Shown in pieces: positions 27,439 to 37,043 of a stretch of DNA of 64,000 nucleotides (position 1 is its first letter; each line of letters begins with the position of its first letter). The position numbers and the translations under genes are program-made. The stretch is from Candidatus Obscuribacter sp. (GTDB lineage: Bacteria; Cyanobacteriota; Vampirovibrionia; Obscuribacterales; Obscuribacteraceae), in assembly GCA_016712465.1 (NCBI GenBank), contig JADJQZ010000001.1, positions 806,001 through 870,000 of the forward strand, written 5' to 3'. Below the pieces are notes generated by a model. The model did no database searches and was not told the DNA's origin. It saw only the letters and a program-made list of their open reading frames with translations.

Positions 27439-30033
27439 ATGTTGTCAAAGGAAACTCATTCTGGTTCTTATCGCAAGATTTGTCTTACTTGCGGCAAGGA
27501 GTTTGCCGAAGACATTTTGCTTTGTCCGGATGATGACGAACTTCTGACCCCGATTAAGGCCGACAATTTGATCGGCACCGTGCTTTCAGGCAAGTACGAG
27601 ATACTTGAGAAGCTGGGAGCGGGCGGCATGGGGCTGGTGTACAAAGCCAAGCATACGCTCATGAAGCGCCTGGTGGCCATAAAAATTATGCTGCCGCAGC
27701 TCATCGCCAGCGTGTCGGCGTTGAAGCGTTTCAAGCAGGAAGCGCAGGCGGCAAGCAGCCTCAATCATCCAAATATTCTCACGGTCTTCGACTTTGGTGT
27801 CACCCCTGATGGCATGCCCTACCTGGTCATGGACTACCTTGAGGGTACAAACCTCACCAAACTGCTGGAGACCAATCAGCATTTACCGCTGGATGTAGCC
27901 GTCGACATCTTCATACAGACCGCCTCCGGCCTCGCTCACGCTCATCGCAAGGGCATTGTTCACAGAGATTTGAAGCCCGCCAATATCATGTTGACCGAAT
28001 GGGAAGGTAAGTCGAATTTTGTCAAAGTCGTTGATTTCGGCATGGCGAAGATCCTGGGAGCCGTAGACGGCGAGTCGGAAGAGCTGACCAAAAGTGGAGA
28101 GATCTTCGGTAGTCCTCTCTACATGAGTCCGGAGCAGTGCATGGGCAAAGTTCTCGATGCCCGCTCCGATATTTATTCGCTTGGCTGTGTCATGTACAGG
28201 GTTGTGACCGGCGTCACCGCCGTGAACGGACAAAGTGCCATCGAGTGTTTTTCCAATCATGTAAGCGGCGTTTTGCGCTCCTTCGAGGAAGTGGCACCGG
28301 GTGTAAGTTTTCCTGCCGGTTTGGAAGAAGTGGTTTTCAAAGCCATGGCCAAGGAGCCGGAAAACCGCTATCAGTCAATGGACGAATTGAAGGACGCTCT
28401 CGTAGAGATGGTGCGCACCAGTATGTCCGGCTTGTATGGAACCCTCTCCGGCTCGATTTATGCTCAGAAGGAAACCGTTTCCTTGCATGGCATCAGCTTG
28501 ACTGACGCCATGGCCGTGGTCAAGGAAGCGGAAGCGCGGGCGGCCGCCTCTGACTCCGACTCCTCGGTGGCTGGTTCCGACGGTCACACGGTGCGGGTCT
28601 CCCCGTCTGAGGGAAAAGGAAGCGGATCAGGTTCAGGTTCAAGTACAGGTGTGGGCACAGGCGACGCCGGCGCTACGGCGGCCCTGCCGCGCCCCCATCT
28701 CTCCGGTGCGCCTGCCTTTCAGACCGGACCCCTGCCAGGCTCCGGCGTCAGTGCCGAATCGATAGTAGCCGCTGCTTCAGCCAGTTCAGTGCCGGCCGTC
28801 CCTACTGAGGTCGGCGCCCAGCCCAAGACGCCTACGGAAGAAAGACAGGCCCTGCCTCCCCCTAAGAGCCCCCAGGAGTTCATCGGCGGCAAGGGTGACA
28901 AAGGCGACAAATTCGACAAAGGTTCGAAAGCCAGTGCACTGGCTTCTACGGCTTCCAGGAAGTACTCCTCCGGTAAACTACCCCTGCCTCTCTTGATCGG
29001 TGCAACTGTCTTGGCTCTGGCTGCCGGCGGCGGCTCCTTTTACCTGCTCTCCCGCGGGAACCAGGCTAATGATGCCGGCGGCACCGCCAATGTTGCGGTT
29101 GATGGCAAAGCGGCTTTCGAGGAACTAATGAAGCGTGGTCATGCCGCTTTTGATCATGGCGACTTTAAGGGTGCCCTCTCTCAGTATGAGGCGGCGCTCG
29201 CTAAGGCCAAGGAAAAAGGTCGCTATGAAAAGCAGGTACCGGAAGCGGAGATCTGGATAAACAAATCGTGTTATGAGCTCGGGCAGTTTGATAAGGCTCT
29301 GGAAGCCTGCCGGGCAGTTTTAAAAGTAAGGGAGAGTGCCGGCCAGATTAATGCTCCTGATGCCAGCGAAGCCCTCAATGATATGGGCACTATCTATCTG
29401 GCCAAGGGTGATTTTAAGGAAGCTAAGACCTATTTCGACCGGGCTTTGAAAATTCGCCAGGGCTATAAAGGCGCAGAGAAAGACAAAGTAGCGGAGACCC
29501 TGGCCGGATTGGGCAATCTCGATCTTTCCACCGGTCATCCTCGTGATGCCGTCGGTCATCTTTCCCAGGCTCTCAATATTGCAGAATACTCTCTGGCCTT
29601 TGATCCGGTTGATAAAGCCAATATTGAAAGCGCGCTTGGTCAGGCCTATCAACTTACGGGCAAACTCAGCAAGGCCAAGGAGCTGTATCAAAAAGCTTTA
29701 GAACTGAGGGAAAAGAGTCTCAGCCCGGATAATCCGGCCATTGCAGATTCTCTCTTGATTCTGGGCACCCTGGAGTTCAAGTCGCGCAATCTCGATAAAG
29801 CTGAGACTCTCTTCAACCGGGCCATGGATATTAATACCCGCAACGGCAGCGCCGGTAAAGACGGGCTATCCGACGCGCAGTTCTGCCTGGCCATGGTTTG
29901 CGACGCCAAGAAAGACAAGGCTCGGGCCTTAAGTCTGGCCAAGAGTTCTTATGAACTCAGGCAGCAGACGTTCGGCGAAGAAGATCAGCGCACCGTGGAA
30001 GCCAAGTCGCTCATGCAGCGCCTCTCCAAGTAG
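27439..30033 (+). CDS. Membrane Ser/Thr protein kinase with zinc-ribbon-like N-terminus and TPR sensor domain
   Basis: 864 residues. Residues 15-33 carry C-x2-C-x10-C-P-x-D, a partial zinc ribbon (three Cys). The Hanks-type kinase domain spans about 52-320: glycine loop GAGGMG, VAIK lysine K82, HRDLKPAN with catalytic D177, DFG at D199, GSPLYMSPEQ activation loop end. Residues about 370-510 are disordered (Ser/Gly/Pro, then GDKGDKFDKGSK), one transmembrane helix follows at about 514-540, and the rest is TPR repeats (FDHGDFKGALSQYEAAL, TYFDRALKIRQG, LYQKALELREKSL). By topology the TPRs are outside and the kinase inside. AGGAG precedes ATG 27439. Targets unknown. Confidence 0.9.
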   Translation: MLSKETHSGSYRKICLTCGKEFAEDILLCPDDDELLTPIKADNLIGTVLSGKYEILEKLGAGGMGLVYKAKHTLMKRLVAIKIMLPQLIASVSALKRFKQEAQAASSLNHPNILTVFDFGVTPDGMPYLVMDYLEGTNLTKLLETNQHLPLDVAVDIFIQTASGLAHAHRKGIVHRDLKPANIMLTEWEGKSNFVKVVDFGMAKILGAVDGESEELTKSGEIFGSPLYMSPEQCMGKVLDARSDIYSLGCVMYRVVTGVTAVNGQSAIECFSNHVSGVLRSFEEVAPGVSFPAGLEEVVFKAMAKEPENRYQSMDELKDALVEMVRTSMSGLYGTLSGSIYAQKETVSLHGISLTDAMAVVKEAEARAAASDSDSSVAGSDGHTVRVSPSEGKGSGSGSGSSTGVGTGDAGATAALPRPHLSGAPAFQTGPLPGSGVSAESIVAAASASSVPAVPTEVGAQPKTPTEERQALPPPKSPQEFIGGKGDKGDKFDKGSKASALASTASRKYSSGKLPLPLLIGATVLALAAGGGSFYLLSRGNQANDAGGTANVAVDGKAAFEELMKRGHAAFDHGDFKGALSQYEAALAKAKEKGRYEKQVPEAEIWINKSCYELGQFDKALEACRAVLKVRESAGQINAPDASEALNDMGTIYLAKGDFKEAKTYFDRALKIRQGYKGAEKDKVAETLAGLGNLDLSTGHPRDAVGHLSQALNIAEYSLAFDPVDKANIESALGQAYQLTGKLSKAKELYQKALELREKSLSPDNPAIADSLLILGTLEFKSRNLDKAETLFNRAMDINTRNGSAGKDGLSDAQFCLAMVCDAKKDKARALSLAKSSYELRQQTFGEEDQRTVEAKSLMQRLSK

Positions 30034-30048
30034 AATTTGCCGACCGGC

Positions 30049-32046
30049 TCAGACCGGCACGATGGTGTGTGAAAAGACATTCTCGGTCATCAGTTGTTTC
30101 TTGCGATCCAGATATTCCAGCACGCAGGTGACGAAAGTAGCATGGCTCCAGGTGAGCGGCGAAACCGAGAGGGGTTCGTTGCTGTAGGGATGTACCTGTT
30201 CCGCCAGCACGCCGGAGCTGAGGGCGCGATTCGCTACCCATTCCATCAGTACCACGGCGCTTTTGAGATCGTCGGTGGTGCGGGCGGCGGCGATATCGTA
30301 CTGGGCCAGCCACATGGTGCAAATGAACCAGGGATTGCCGGGCACGTTTTCCAGATCCTGGGAAATTTGGTGGTAGTAGTCATTTTCATAACGGGCCAGA
30401 CCGCCTACTTCAGTCTTAATCCAGAGCCTTTCTCGGATGGCATTCATTGTGGAAACTACTTTTGAATCATGGGGATTCATTTCGCCGAAGGCGAAAATAC
30501 TGTACATAGCGGCATCGATGGTCATATCCAGATCGTAACCGCTCTCGGTGCGCGTGGCCATGCGACAGAAGCGCTTATGCTCTTTACTCCACATGTATTC
30601 GCACATGGCTTCCTTCACTTCTTCAGCCACTTCCTGATAGTGATGGGCCCGGGTCAATTCGCCCACGGCCTGGCAGAAATTTGCAGCGGCCATGAGCCCG
30701 GCGATGACACTAGATACGGTGAATAGATGGACTCCCCAGCGCTCTTCCCAGAGGTCATAGGAAGGCAAGGGCAGCTTGGTTGTCTCATCCCGGTAACGAC
30801 AGAGGAAATCGGCGCCGTCAAAAATTATCTTATCCATGACGGTGCGCACGAATTCGATGTTGCGGAATTTTTTGAAGTGGTGCCAGAAAGACCAGATCAC
30901 CAGCGCCGTTTCGTCTTCCTGGATGGGCAGTACTTCCTTGCCGTCCTTAAGCCAGGGATGCCAGCTTGATGCCACGGATTTGTCGGGATTATATTTGTGC
31001 ATCAGATAGCCTTCTTCTTTCATTACTTCATTGCAGAAGCGGAAGAAGCGCTGAGTGAGGTCTCGATGTCCAGCCTTGGTCATGGCGTATGCCACCAGGG
31101 CGCCGTCCCGGGGCCACATATAAGAATAGGTGTCCCGGGCAAATTGCGTGATGTCGTGGTCATTGGCGGCGATAATGGCGCCGCCGTTATCCACCTGGGT
31201 ACGAATCGTCAAAAGAGAACGTTTGAAGAGTTCTACGACTTTCGCCGGTAGTCCGTGAAAGTCGATATGCTCGGGATTGACCCAGAGGCGCCAGTAATTT
31301 TGATTGCGCGGCACCATCTGCTCAGCCTGCTCGCCGGCAGCCATCACGGCATTCAATTTGGCTACTTCTTCGTAGCTGCGCCCCAGGCACATCCAGTAGT
31401 GGCCAACGACTTCACCGGTTCTAGGCACGTTCAGGTGCAGACCGACGGTGGAGTCCACCGAACCCTGCACAATGGGATTGCCGCCCAACTTACCGTCCTC
31501 GGCGTCTTTGTAGGTGCCTTCCAGTCCGTCCACCCCTTTCTTGCCCACGGACCAGTCGCTGATGCCGGTTTTCAATTGGGTTTTCGTATTGATCAGGAAG
31601 TAGCGGTTTTTCTTGTAGTGAATCACCGATGAGGTACGCGGGTCGTAATAGGCTGTATCTCCCACCTCATTTTCCGAGATACTGAAATCCTGATGGAAGA
31701 AAACGCGAACCTGGTGCTCTTTTCCGTCAATTGACGAAATTCTCAGTTCGCGCAAAAGCACATTGTCGAAGGCATCCACCAGATCATGGAAGCGCGCTTC
31801 GATGCCGAGCCTGTCGTTGCGCAAAAGCACATCGGTGACCAGGGTCTCTTTCAAATATTTCTTTTCAATATGCCAGTCTTCGCTAATCCAGGAAAACTGC
31901 CCGTCCACCCAGAAGCCCAGATGGTTGACCCGCCCTACGGTCTGATTGTCCTGCCCCACCCTGGGAAAGTAGATGTCTCTGATTTGATACTGGCTGTCGA
32001 AATTTACCAGTACATTGCCATTGCCGATTGGAAGGTCGCGGGGCAT
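30049..32046 (-). CDS. Glycoside hydrolase family 15 (glucoamylase/glucodextranase-like)
   Basis: About 665 residues from ATG 32046, which has GAGG 8 bases upstream and gives the family-typical start MPRDLPIGNGNVLVNFD; a GTG at 32115 would add 23 untypical residues. The N-terminal 270 residues are a beta-sandwich domain, the rest an (alpha/alpha)6 barrel with MWPRDGALVAYAM, the glutamate-bearing VLPIQEDETALVIWSFW, and DLWEERWGVHLFT, the usual catalytic-acid stretch. No signal peptide, so probably cytoplasmic, acting on alpha-glucans such as glycogen or trehalose-like sugars. Convergent with the kinase gene, 15 bp between stops. Confidence 0.87.
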   Translation of the reverse strand: MPRDLPIGNGNVLVNFDSQYQIRDIYFPRVGQDNQTVGRVNHLGFWVDGQFSWISEDWHIEKKYLKETLVTDVLLRNDRLGIEARFHDLVDAFDNVLLRELRISSIDGKEHQVRVFFHQDFSISENEVGDTAYYDPRTSSVIHYKKNRYFLINTKTQLKTGISDWSVGKKGVDGLEGTYKDAEDGKLGGNPIVQGSVDSTVGLHLNVPRTGEVVGHYWMCLGRSYEEVAKLNAVMAAGEQAEQMVPRNQNYWRLWVNPEHIDFHGLPAKVVELFKRSLLTIRTQVDNGGAIIAANDHDITQFARDTYSYMWPRDGALVAYAMTKAGHRDLTQRFFRFCNEVMKEEGYLMHKYNPDKSVASSWHPWLKDGKEVLPIQEDETALVIWSFWHHFKKFRNIEFVRTVMDKIIFDGADFLCRYRDETTKLPLPSYDLWEERWGVHLFTVSSVIAGLMAAANFCQAVGELTRAHHYQEVAEEVKEAMCEYMWSKEHKRFCRMATRTESGYDLDMTIDAAMYSIFAFGEMNPHDSKVVSTMNAIRERLWIKTEVGGLARYENDYYHQISQDLENVPGNPWFICTMWLAQYDIAAARTTDDLKSAVVLMEWVANRALSSGVLAEQVHPYSNEPLSVSPLTWSHATFVTCVLEYLDRKKQLMTENVFSHTIVPV

Positions 32047-32516
32047 TGAATCTACCTCATAGTTACTAGCGTATCTGCGCCAGGGGTCTTTGCTCGTGGC
32101 CGGTGACCCCTTCACCCTGGGGGAGACGGCGGTCTCTCCAGGGCCTCTATGCCATGGGCGCTCTCGATTGAAACCGGCAATTTTGTAAATCTTTCAAAAC
32201 AGGTTCAGCCTGAAAACCGAAACATCAGTGGCCACCATTTTGAAGCCACCTTTGGAATGAATGGTGAGCCCTGTGCCTGCCTGGCACCCGTCTTTGGTTT
32301 CATCCCGGCGTTGGTACCAGGATCATTCTTTTTACTGATGGTGTCGAGGCTCGGGAGGGGTAATATAAGAGTGCAAAGAGAAAAGGTCTAGCACAAAAGA
32401 AACATCGGGTAATTCAGGTTAGTGGAATTCCAAACGGGTTCCAAATGGTAGGAGATACGAAAGAATAGCCAAATGATGTTCATGATTGAAAGAGTAGCTG
32501 TAGCTACCCAGATTTG

Positions 32517-32575
32517 GAAACGGCCAACCCAAGCATAACCCTCTTAAGGGCTTGATTTCAGGGGCTGGCCGTTTC
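32517..32575. terminator. Hairpin with 10-bp arms and T-rich trailer (possible plus-strand terminator)
   Basis: GAAACGGCCA (32517-32526) and TGGCCGTTTC (32566-32575) are perfect inverted arms; inside the loop CCCT-CTTA-AGGG forms a further small stem. The right arm is followed by TGCTTTTGCTTTT, an interrupted T-run, so termination of a plus-strand transcript begun upstream is possible. No plus-strand gene precedes it, which is why a small RNA or leader is considered. Confidence 0.45.
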
Positions 32576-32590
32576 TGCTTTTGCTTTTAA

Positions 32591-32621
32591 CGCCGGGGTG
32601 CTTGTACGGAAGCCCCCGGCG
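32591..32621. repeat. Strong GC hairpin
   Basis: CGCCGGGG (32591-32598) pairs with CCCCGGCG (32614-32621), and GCTT (32600-32603) with AAGC (32610-32613), leaving one bulged T and a 6-base loop. No T-run follows on either strand, so a structured RNA element rather than an intrinsic terminator. Confidence 0.55.
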
Positions 32622-32747
32622 TCTAGCTTTGCCTGTAAAGGCTTCTGGCTGTGAATATGAAACGAACAGGCTTGCAAAGTGTTGCATGGTCTGTCTAAAC
32701 TTCTTCGGACTAAAGACCTGCTCGTATCACGATTTTGGAGAAATGAC

Positions 32748-33431
32748 ATGAAGTTTCACAGCGATCTCTTCGGCTGGGAGTATGTTTGGAGAAATTTCGC
32801 CGATGAAAAAGGCGGTGATTCCCTTACCGATTCCGGAGAAGAAGAGGGCAAACTCCTCTGTCTTTCCATTCCTGTGGGTATGGCGGGCGCCAGGGCTTTG
32901 TTTGTTCCTGAAACTCATGGTCAAAAGATGACGGCGGGAACGGTTCTACTTGCTTACGAACCGGCCGATGACTTCGCATTTTCCATCTTTCAAGAAAAAA
33001 TGCACCATCAATTGAGCAAAGCCCTTGGTATGCAAGACTTAAAGGTGCAAGATGATCTGTTTGACAGCAAGTTCATGATTCAGGGCAACGATGCCGTCAA
33101 AGTGCAGGAAATTTTTCTAGACGTTCAACTGCGGGAACTGGTTCTATTGCAGCCACCTACCACTTTGCACATAGACAAGAAAGCCGGCAAGACTTTCCCC
33201 GCTCTGGCACTGACCGACGGACAGCATGCCGTTGTCGCCAAATATGACGGCGCGATGGACAAATTGCACCAATTGCAGACAGCTCTGGATGTAGTGGTGG
33301 GAGTGCTAGAGCAACTGACACAGATTGGCTCAGTGGCCGGTGTGCAAGCGGCGAAGGTGGCGGCTCAGCCTGAGGCGGCCCAGAGCGATACTCAGTCTAA
33401 ACGACTGCGCAGCCCCTTACTTGATCGCTAG
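32748..33431 (+). CDS. Conserved-looking protein of unknown function
   Basis: 227 residues from ATG 32748, which has GGAG 7 bases upstream; an upstream in-frame ATG at 32679 has none. No signal peptide or membrane span. Visible features are an acidic N-terminal third (DEKGGDSLTDSGEEEG), a beta-rich middle (CLSIPVGMAGARALFVPE), and DDLFDSKFMIQGNDAVKVQEIF, a phrase resembling the DUF3137-type pattern in which a membrane-peripheral domain has F-x-V-Q-x-N-D. A low-complexity Ala/Gln tail ends the protein. I cannot name a function. It follows the structured intergenic region and precedes a HEAT-repeat gene by 98 bp. Confidence 0.6.
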   Translation: MKFHSDLFGWEYVWRNFADEKGGDSLTDSGEEEGKLLCLSIPVGMAGARALFVPETHGQKMTAGTVLLAYEPADDFAFSIFQEKMHHQLSKALGMQDLKVQDDLFDSKFMIQGNDAVKVQEIFLDVQLRELVLLQPPTTLHIDKKAGKTFPALALTDGQHAVVAKYDGAMDKLHQLQTALDVVVGVLEQLTQIGSVAGVQAAKVAAQPEAAQSDTQSKRLRSPLLDR

Positions 33432-33529
33432 TTTGGGCGGAAGGTAATTTACTGGGGTTTTTACTGGTCGACCGACCTGGTGCTTGTGCTAAGCTCGAAA
33501 AAATCAGCCGTATTAGAGTTTGCCAGACG

Positions 33530-35536
33530 ATGATATTCCCAGCTAGTAACCGGTCCCAGAAAGCGGCTTACATCTTCGCTCGATGCTTTGCTCTTGGCCT
33601 TACCCTGCCAGTTGTGCTGCTTTCCATTGCCCTGCCGTATTCTTTGCCTGTAAGTTTTGCCAAGGCCGCTCCCATGAAAAATTCAGCCATCATTGCCGGA
33701 GAGAAAGCCGCCGCCTCCTGTTATGGTCAGAACATCGAGCAGGCTGCTTTGATCGTATTGGGCGACTATGGGGCCGATGGCCGGGTGCTGGTGCGGAAGG
33801 TGCTCAAGGGCGACGCTTCCCTTTTGGGTAAGCCGCTTACCCTGCCTGGACCGCTCACCATGGGCTGTCGAATGCAGCCGGTACCGCCTCTCAAAAATGT
33901 AATGCTACTCTTGTGCTCCGACCACAGCCTGGTGGAAATCTATGACTTGCCCGAGTCCATAGGCTATGTGAGCGTTCTGGTGCCCATTTACGGCAAGACT
34001 CAGGAGAGGGAAAGACTTCTGGCTCTGCTTTCGCTCTATAAGAACCCCGGCAAGGTCGGCACCACATATAATGGCGAATACAAAAAGGAATTTCTTTACG
34101 CCATCAGGCAGATGAAGGAGCCGGCCAATTTTGAGATTGTCAAAAACGTATATCTTGACGAGAAAGTTGATGCAAAGGATAGATTGTCTTTACAAGAATG
34201 GCTGGCTGAGACTCAGGACCCGCGGGCGCTTCCGCTTCTGATCGGGGCTCTGGATTCTCACGATAAATGGCTTGTGAATGACGCTGCCTCTAAGCTTATC
34301 TGTTATTTCCCCGGTAAGGAATTGGATGCTGCCTTTGCGGCGCGTCTTAAAACCTTGCCCGATGACTTGCGACCCATGGTGGTTCGAACTCTTCTTGCTC
34401 GGGGAGTGAAGCTCACTGGCAGTGTAAAACTGCCGGAAACCACCCTCTTTCAGCGGGCCGAGGCCCTCGATAAGGAAGGTAAGAAGAAAGAAGCCGGTGC
34501 GCTCTATTTGCAGATTCTCGAGTCTGGTGAAAGCAATGGCTATATATTGCGCATTGCCGCCCTCAAATGTCTCGATGAAAACTCGCAGGCAGTCAGGGAG
34601 CGCATCATCAAAAGTCGCCTGGACTGGCTGACGGAAGATGCCGCTCGGGGCAATTATCTGGAAGTTACCGATACGGCACGAATTTTGCGCAAACTGAAGG
34701 ATACGCGTTGTTTGAAGGGGCTCATGGCCATTTTGCCCCGCCGTGATTTTATCTTCGCCAGGGCTAATCTGCTTGCCTGCCTGGCTATTGCCGAACTCGG
34801 GAAAGATGCAGCCGGGCAAGCCGCCAGTGCGCTCTTGCGAGAAATGAACCTTTCACACAAGAGCGAGCTTAGCACTAGAAGCGATGAGCAGGTGCGACTG
34901 CTTTTGGAACTGGGCTTTCTCAGGCAAGCTTCAGCTATAACCGAAGCTCAGGAATTTTGTCTTAACCCCAAGAACTCCAACTGGGCATCGTCTTATAAGA
35001 GCCTGGAACCAGTGCTGAAAGCTTTGCAGGCCAGGGATGAAGGACTCTCCCTTACAAATTTGCTGAAGATGCAAGGCAGCCAGAAACTGCCCCAGCAGGC
35101 TGTTGAGTACATCATATACCGCCTCGGGGAACTAAAAGATGCTCGCAGCACCGGGGTCTTGCTTGCTCTTTTTGCAGCCAGACCCGCATACAGTCCTCAA
35201 ACAGTGAATGAAGCCCTGCAGTCAATTGGCGGCCCGGAGATTGTATCTCATATGGAAGCCACCGCCCTAGATGGCAAGTCGCCGGTGCAGGCTGAGGCCA
35301 TAGAAGTTCTCAGCAATATGGCGCCGGCAAGGGCGCTGCCTGTTTTACGCAAGCTTGTGAAAAACGGTGCCATTGAAGTGCGAGTGCGGGCCTTGGCAGG
35401 GCTCTCTCGCCTGGGTAATTGCGACGACTACAAAATGCTGGCTCCCCTGGCCGATTACTGGAAGGGCGATCGTCCGGTTCATTACTGGGTGCTGCAGGCT
35501 CGTTACAACATAAGCGAGCGCTGCCGCTGTCACTAG
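33530..35536 (+). CDS. Exported HEAT-repeat protein
   Basis: 668 residues. Signal sequence at about 12-45 (hydrophobic LGLTLPVVLLSIALPYSLP, AKA-AP cleavage region). Residues 60-190 form a separate domain with two Cys (SCYGQ; LLLCSD). From about 200 the protein is a series of alpha-helical HEAT/PBS-lyase-like repeats of about 30 residues (TQDPRALPLLIGALDSHD, DTRCLKGLMAILPRRDF, LPVLRKLVKNGAIEVRVRALAGLSRLG), a scaffold for protein binding. Ends RCRCH. The partner is unknown. Start ATG 33530, preceded by a poor ribosome site (TTGCCAGACG), is placed by the signal peptide. Confidence 0.75.
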   Translation: MIFPASNRSQKAAYIFARCFALGLTLPVVLLSIALPYSLPVSFAKAAPMKNSAIIAGEKAAASCYGQNIEQAALIVLGDYGADGRVLVRKVLKGDASLLGKPLTLPGPLTMGCRMQPVPPLKNVMLLLCSDHSLVEIYDLPESIGYVSVLVPIYGKTQERERLLALLSLYKNPGKVGTTYNGEYKKEFLYAIRQMKEPANFEIVKNVYLDEKVDAKDRLSLQEWLAETQDPRALPLLIGALDSHDKWLVNDAASKLICYFPGKELDAAFAARLKTLPDDLRPMVVRTLLARGVKLTGSVKLPETTLFQRAEALDKEGKKKEAGALYLQILESGESNGYILRIAALKCLDENSQAVRERIIKSRLDWLTEDAARGNYLEVTDTARILRKLKDTRCLKGLMAILPRRDFIFARANLLACLAIAELGKDAAGQAASALLREMNLSHKSELSTRSDEQVRLLLELGFLRQASAITEAQEFCLNPKNSNWASSYKSLEPVLKALQARDEGLSLTNLLKMQGSQKLPQQAVEYIIYRLGELKDARSTGVLLALFAARPAYSPQTVNEALQSIGGPEIVSHMEATALDGKSPVQAEAIEVLSNMAPARALPVLRKLVKNGAIEVRVRALAGLSRLGNCDDYKMLAPLADYWKGDRPVHYWVLQARYNISERCRCH

Positions 35537-35701
35537 GCGGTTTCTTTGTGATTGCTACTTGTCTCCGTAGGGATTGGTGAAGTCTCGGGTGAAAACGGAA
35601 TTTTATTAGCAGATGCTCATAATTTCGCGTGTTGTTTTGCTTATTTGTGATTATACTTGATTGCAATTGATTGTCTTCTTGCGTAACTGTCTTTGAGCAA
35701 A

Positions 35702-36769
35702 ATGAATTTCGATTGTTATCTGGCGAGCATGGAAGTCGTGCGCCTACTTGGTGAGATTGACGAGTTCAAGGGTGCCTGGCGGTCACTTGCAAACATTTCG
35801 CCGGAGCGACTGGCCAATCTGAAGAAGATCGCAACCATATAGAGCATCGGTTCTTCCACTAGAATTGAGGGCGCATCACTGTCTGATGAGCAAGTAGAGC
35901 AACTGCTTAGCGGCATCATGACTTACTCTTTTAAATCAAGGGACGAAGAGGAAGTGGCAGGTTATGCTTCCGTGATGGATACTGTCTTTGCAAATTGGCA
36001 GAACATTCCATTTACAGAGAACTATATCAAGCAACTTCACGGCGATCTTCTTAAGTTTAGCGAGAATGATAATCGTCATCGCGGTCGATACAAGACCCTG
36101 CCAAATCGAGTGGAGGCTTTTGACGGTTATGGCAATAGCCTTGGAATCATTTTCGATACTGCGAGCCCATTTGAAACGCCTTTTAAAATGACTGAATTGG
36201 TAGGGTGGACTAAAGAAGCATTGGGTTTGCGGAGTGTTCATCCACTGTTTGCTATAGCGGTCTTCAACGTTTCATTTCTAGCAATTCATCCATTTCAGGA
36301 TGGTAATGGACGGCTATCCAGGATTCTTACCACGCTTCTGTTATTGCAGGCAGGCTATGCTTACGTGCCCTACACTTCACTGGAAAGCGTTATTGAGGCT
36401 AACAAGGAAAAGTATTATCTGGCGTTGCGGCGCACCCAGAGCAGTCTTGCCAAAGATTCACCAGACTGGGAATCCTGGCTTCTATTTTTCCTTCAGGCCA
36501 TGCAGAAACAGAAGGTACGCCTTGAGGAAAAACTCAAGCGAGAGAAGCTCCTTCAAGGGGATCTACCCATTCTTGCCACAACGATACTTGAGTTGGTGCG
36601 GCAAAACGGCAGATTGAAATCTTCAGACATAGAAAAATTGACAGGTGAAAGCCGCAGCACAATCAGGCTGCGCCTCAATGAATTGGTGCAAAAACGGCAT
36701 CTGAAGCGGCATGGACAGAGCCGAGCTACCTGGTATACAGTCTTTGGAACGGACGGCGAAATTGATTAG
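35702..36769 (+). pseudogene. Fic family gene interrupted by an in-frame amber codon
   Basis: A 356-codon frame from ATG 35702 to 36769 is broken once, by TAG at 35840-35842 (codon 47). Across the stop the frame reads KKIATI-(stop)-SIGSSTRIEGA, and family members usually have Glu at this position (ATIESIGSSxRIEG), so a GAG-to-TAG change explains it. Beyond it the gene is intact: STRIEG is the S-x-x-x-E-G inhibitory motif, HPFQDGNGRLSR the full catalytic Fic motif (H-P-F-x-D-G-N-G-R), and the C-terminal 70 residues a winged helix (LKSSDIEKLTGESRSTIRLRLNEL). Fic enzymes add AMP to target proteins. Restart at ATG 35918 would give a 283-residue protein with catalytic core but without the inhibitory motif. 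A weak TATACT box is at 35652-35657. Confidence 0.8.
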
Positions 36770-36791
36770 TGATTTGGCTTTTGCTCCAATT

Positions 36792-37043
36792 TTAAGACTT
36801 GGAGAGCCGCATGGAAGTGGCTGAATTGCCCACTGAGACGCGCCAGCCTGCTTCGATATGGCGGCGCTTGATTTCGTCAATCACGTCTACGGGGTAATTG
36901 CCTAGCTCGATTGGAACGTCTCGACCCGGAATCCAGTCTTTTTTGAGCTTTTCATGGATTTCAGTTATGGCGGCATCAGCCATCTGATCTATGTTGTTGC
37001 GGCGCTCTTGCTCATAGTTTTCAGGTCTCCAGGGTATTATCAC
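36792..37043 (-). CDS. Small protein of unknown function
   Basis: 83 residues from GTG 37043, with AAAGGAG 6 bases upstream, the best ribosome site nearby; the longer TTG start at 37079 has none. No signal or membrane segment. Polar, with NYEQERRNNIDQMAD and VDVIDEIKRRHIEAGWRVSVG; the latter resembles the alpha-beta unit found in small phage-type hypothetical proteins. Convergent with the Fic remnant, 22 bp apart. The locus with its Fic relic may be a small acquired segment. Confidence 0.5.
   Translation of the reverse strand: MIIPWRPENYEQERRNNIDQMADAAITEIHEKLKKDWIPGRDVPIELGNYPVDVIDEIKRRHIEAGWRVSVGNSATSMRLSKS

Larger units (their letters stand above)
32047..32747. other. 701-bp intergenic region, no gene found; contains two strong hairpins
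   Basis: Lies between the GH15 gene (minus) and a gene of unknown function (plus). The first 350 bp hold short open frames without ribosome sites that I do not accept. The right half contains two adjacent hairpins (listed separately) about 130-230 bases upstream of the gene at 32748, so this could be a structured leader or a small RNA. I do not recognise any riboswitch, 6S, tmRNA, SRP or RNase P signature. Confidence 0.5.

Noticed and set aside
32149..32391. 80-codon plus-strand open frame
   Set aside because: No ribosome site and composition unlike neighbouring genes.
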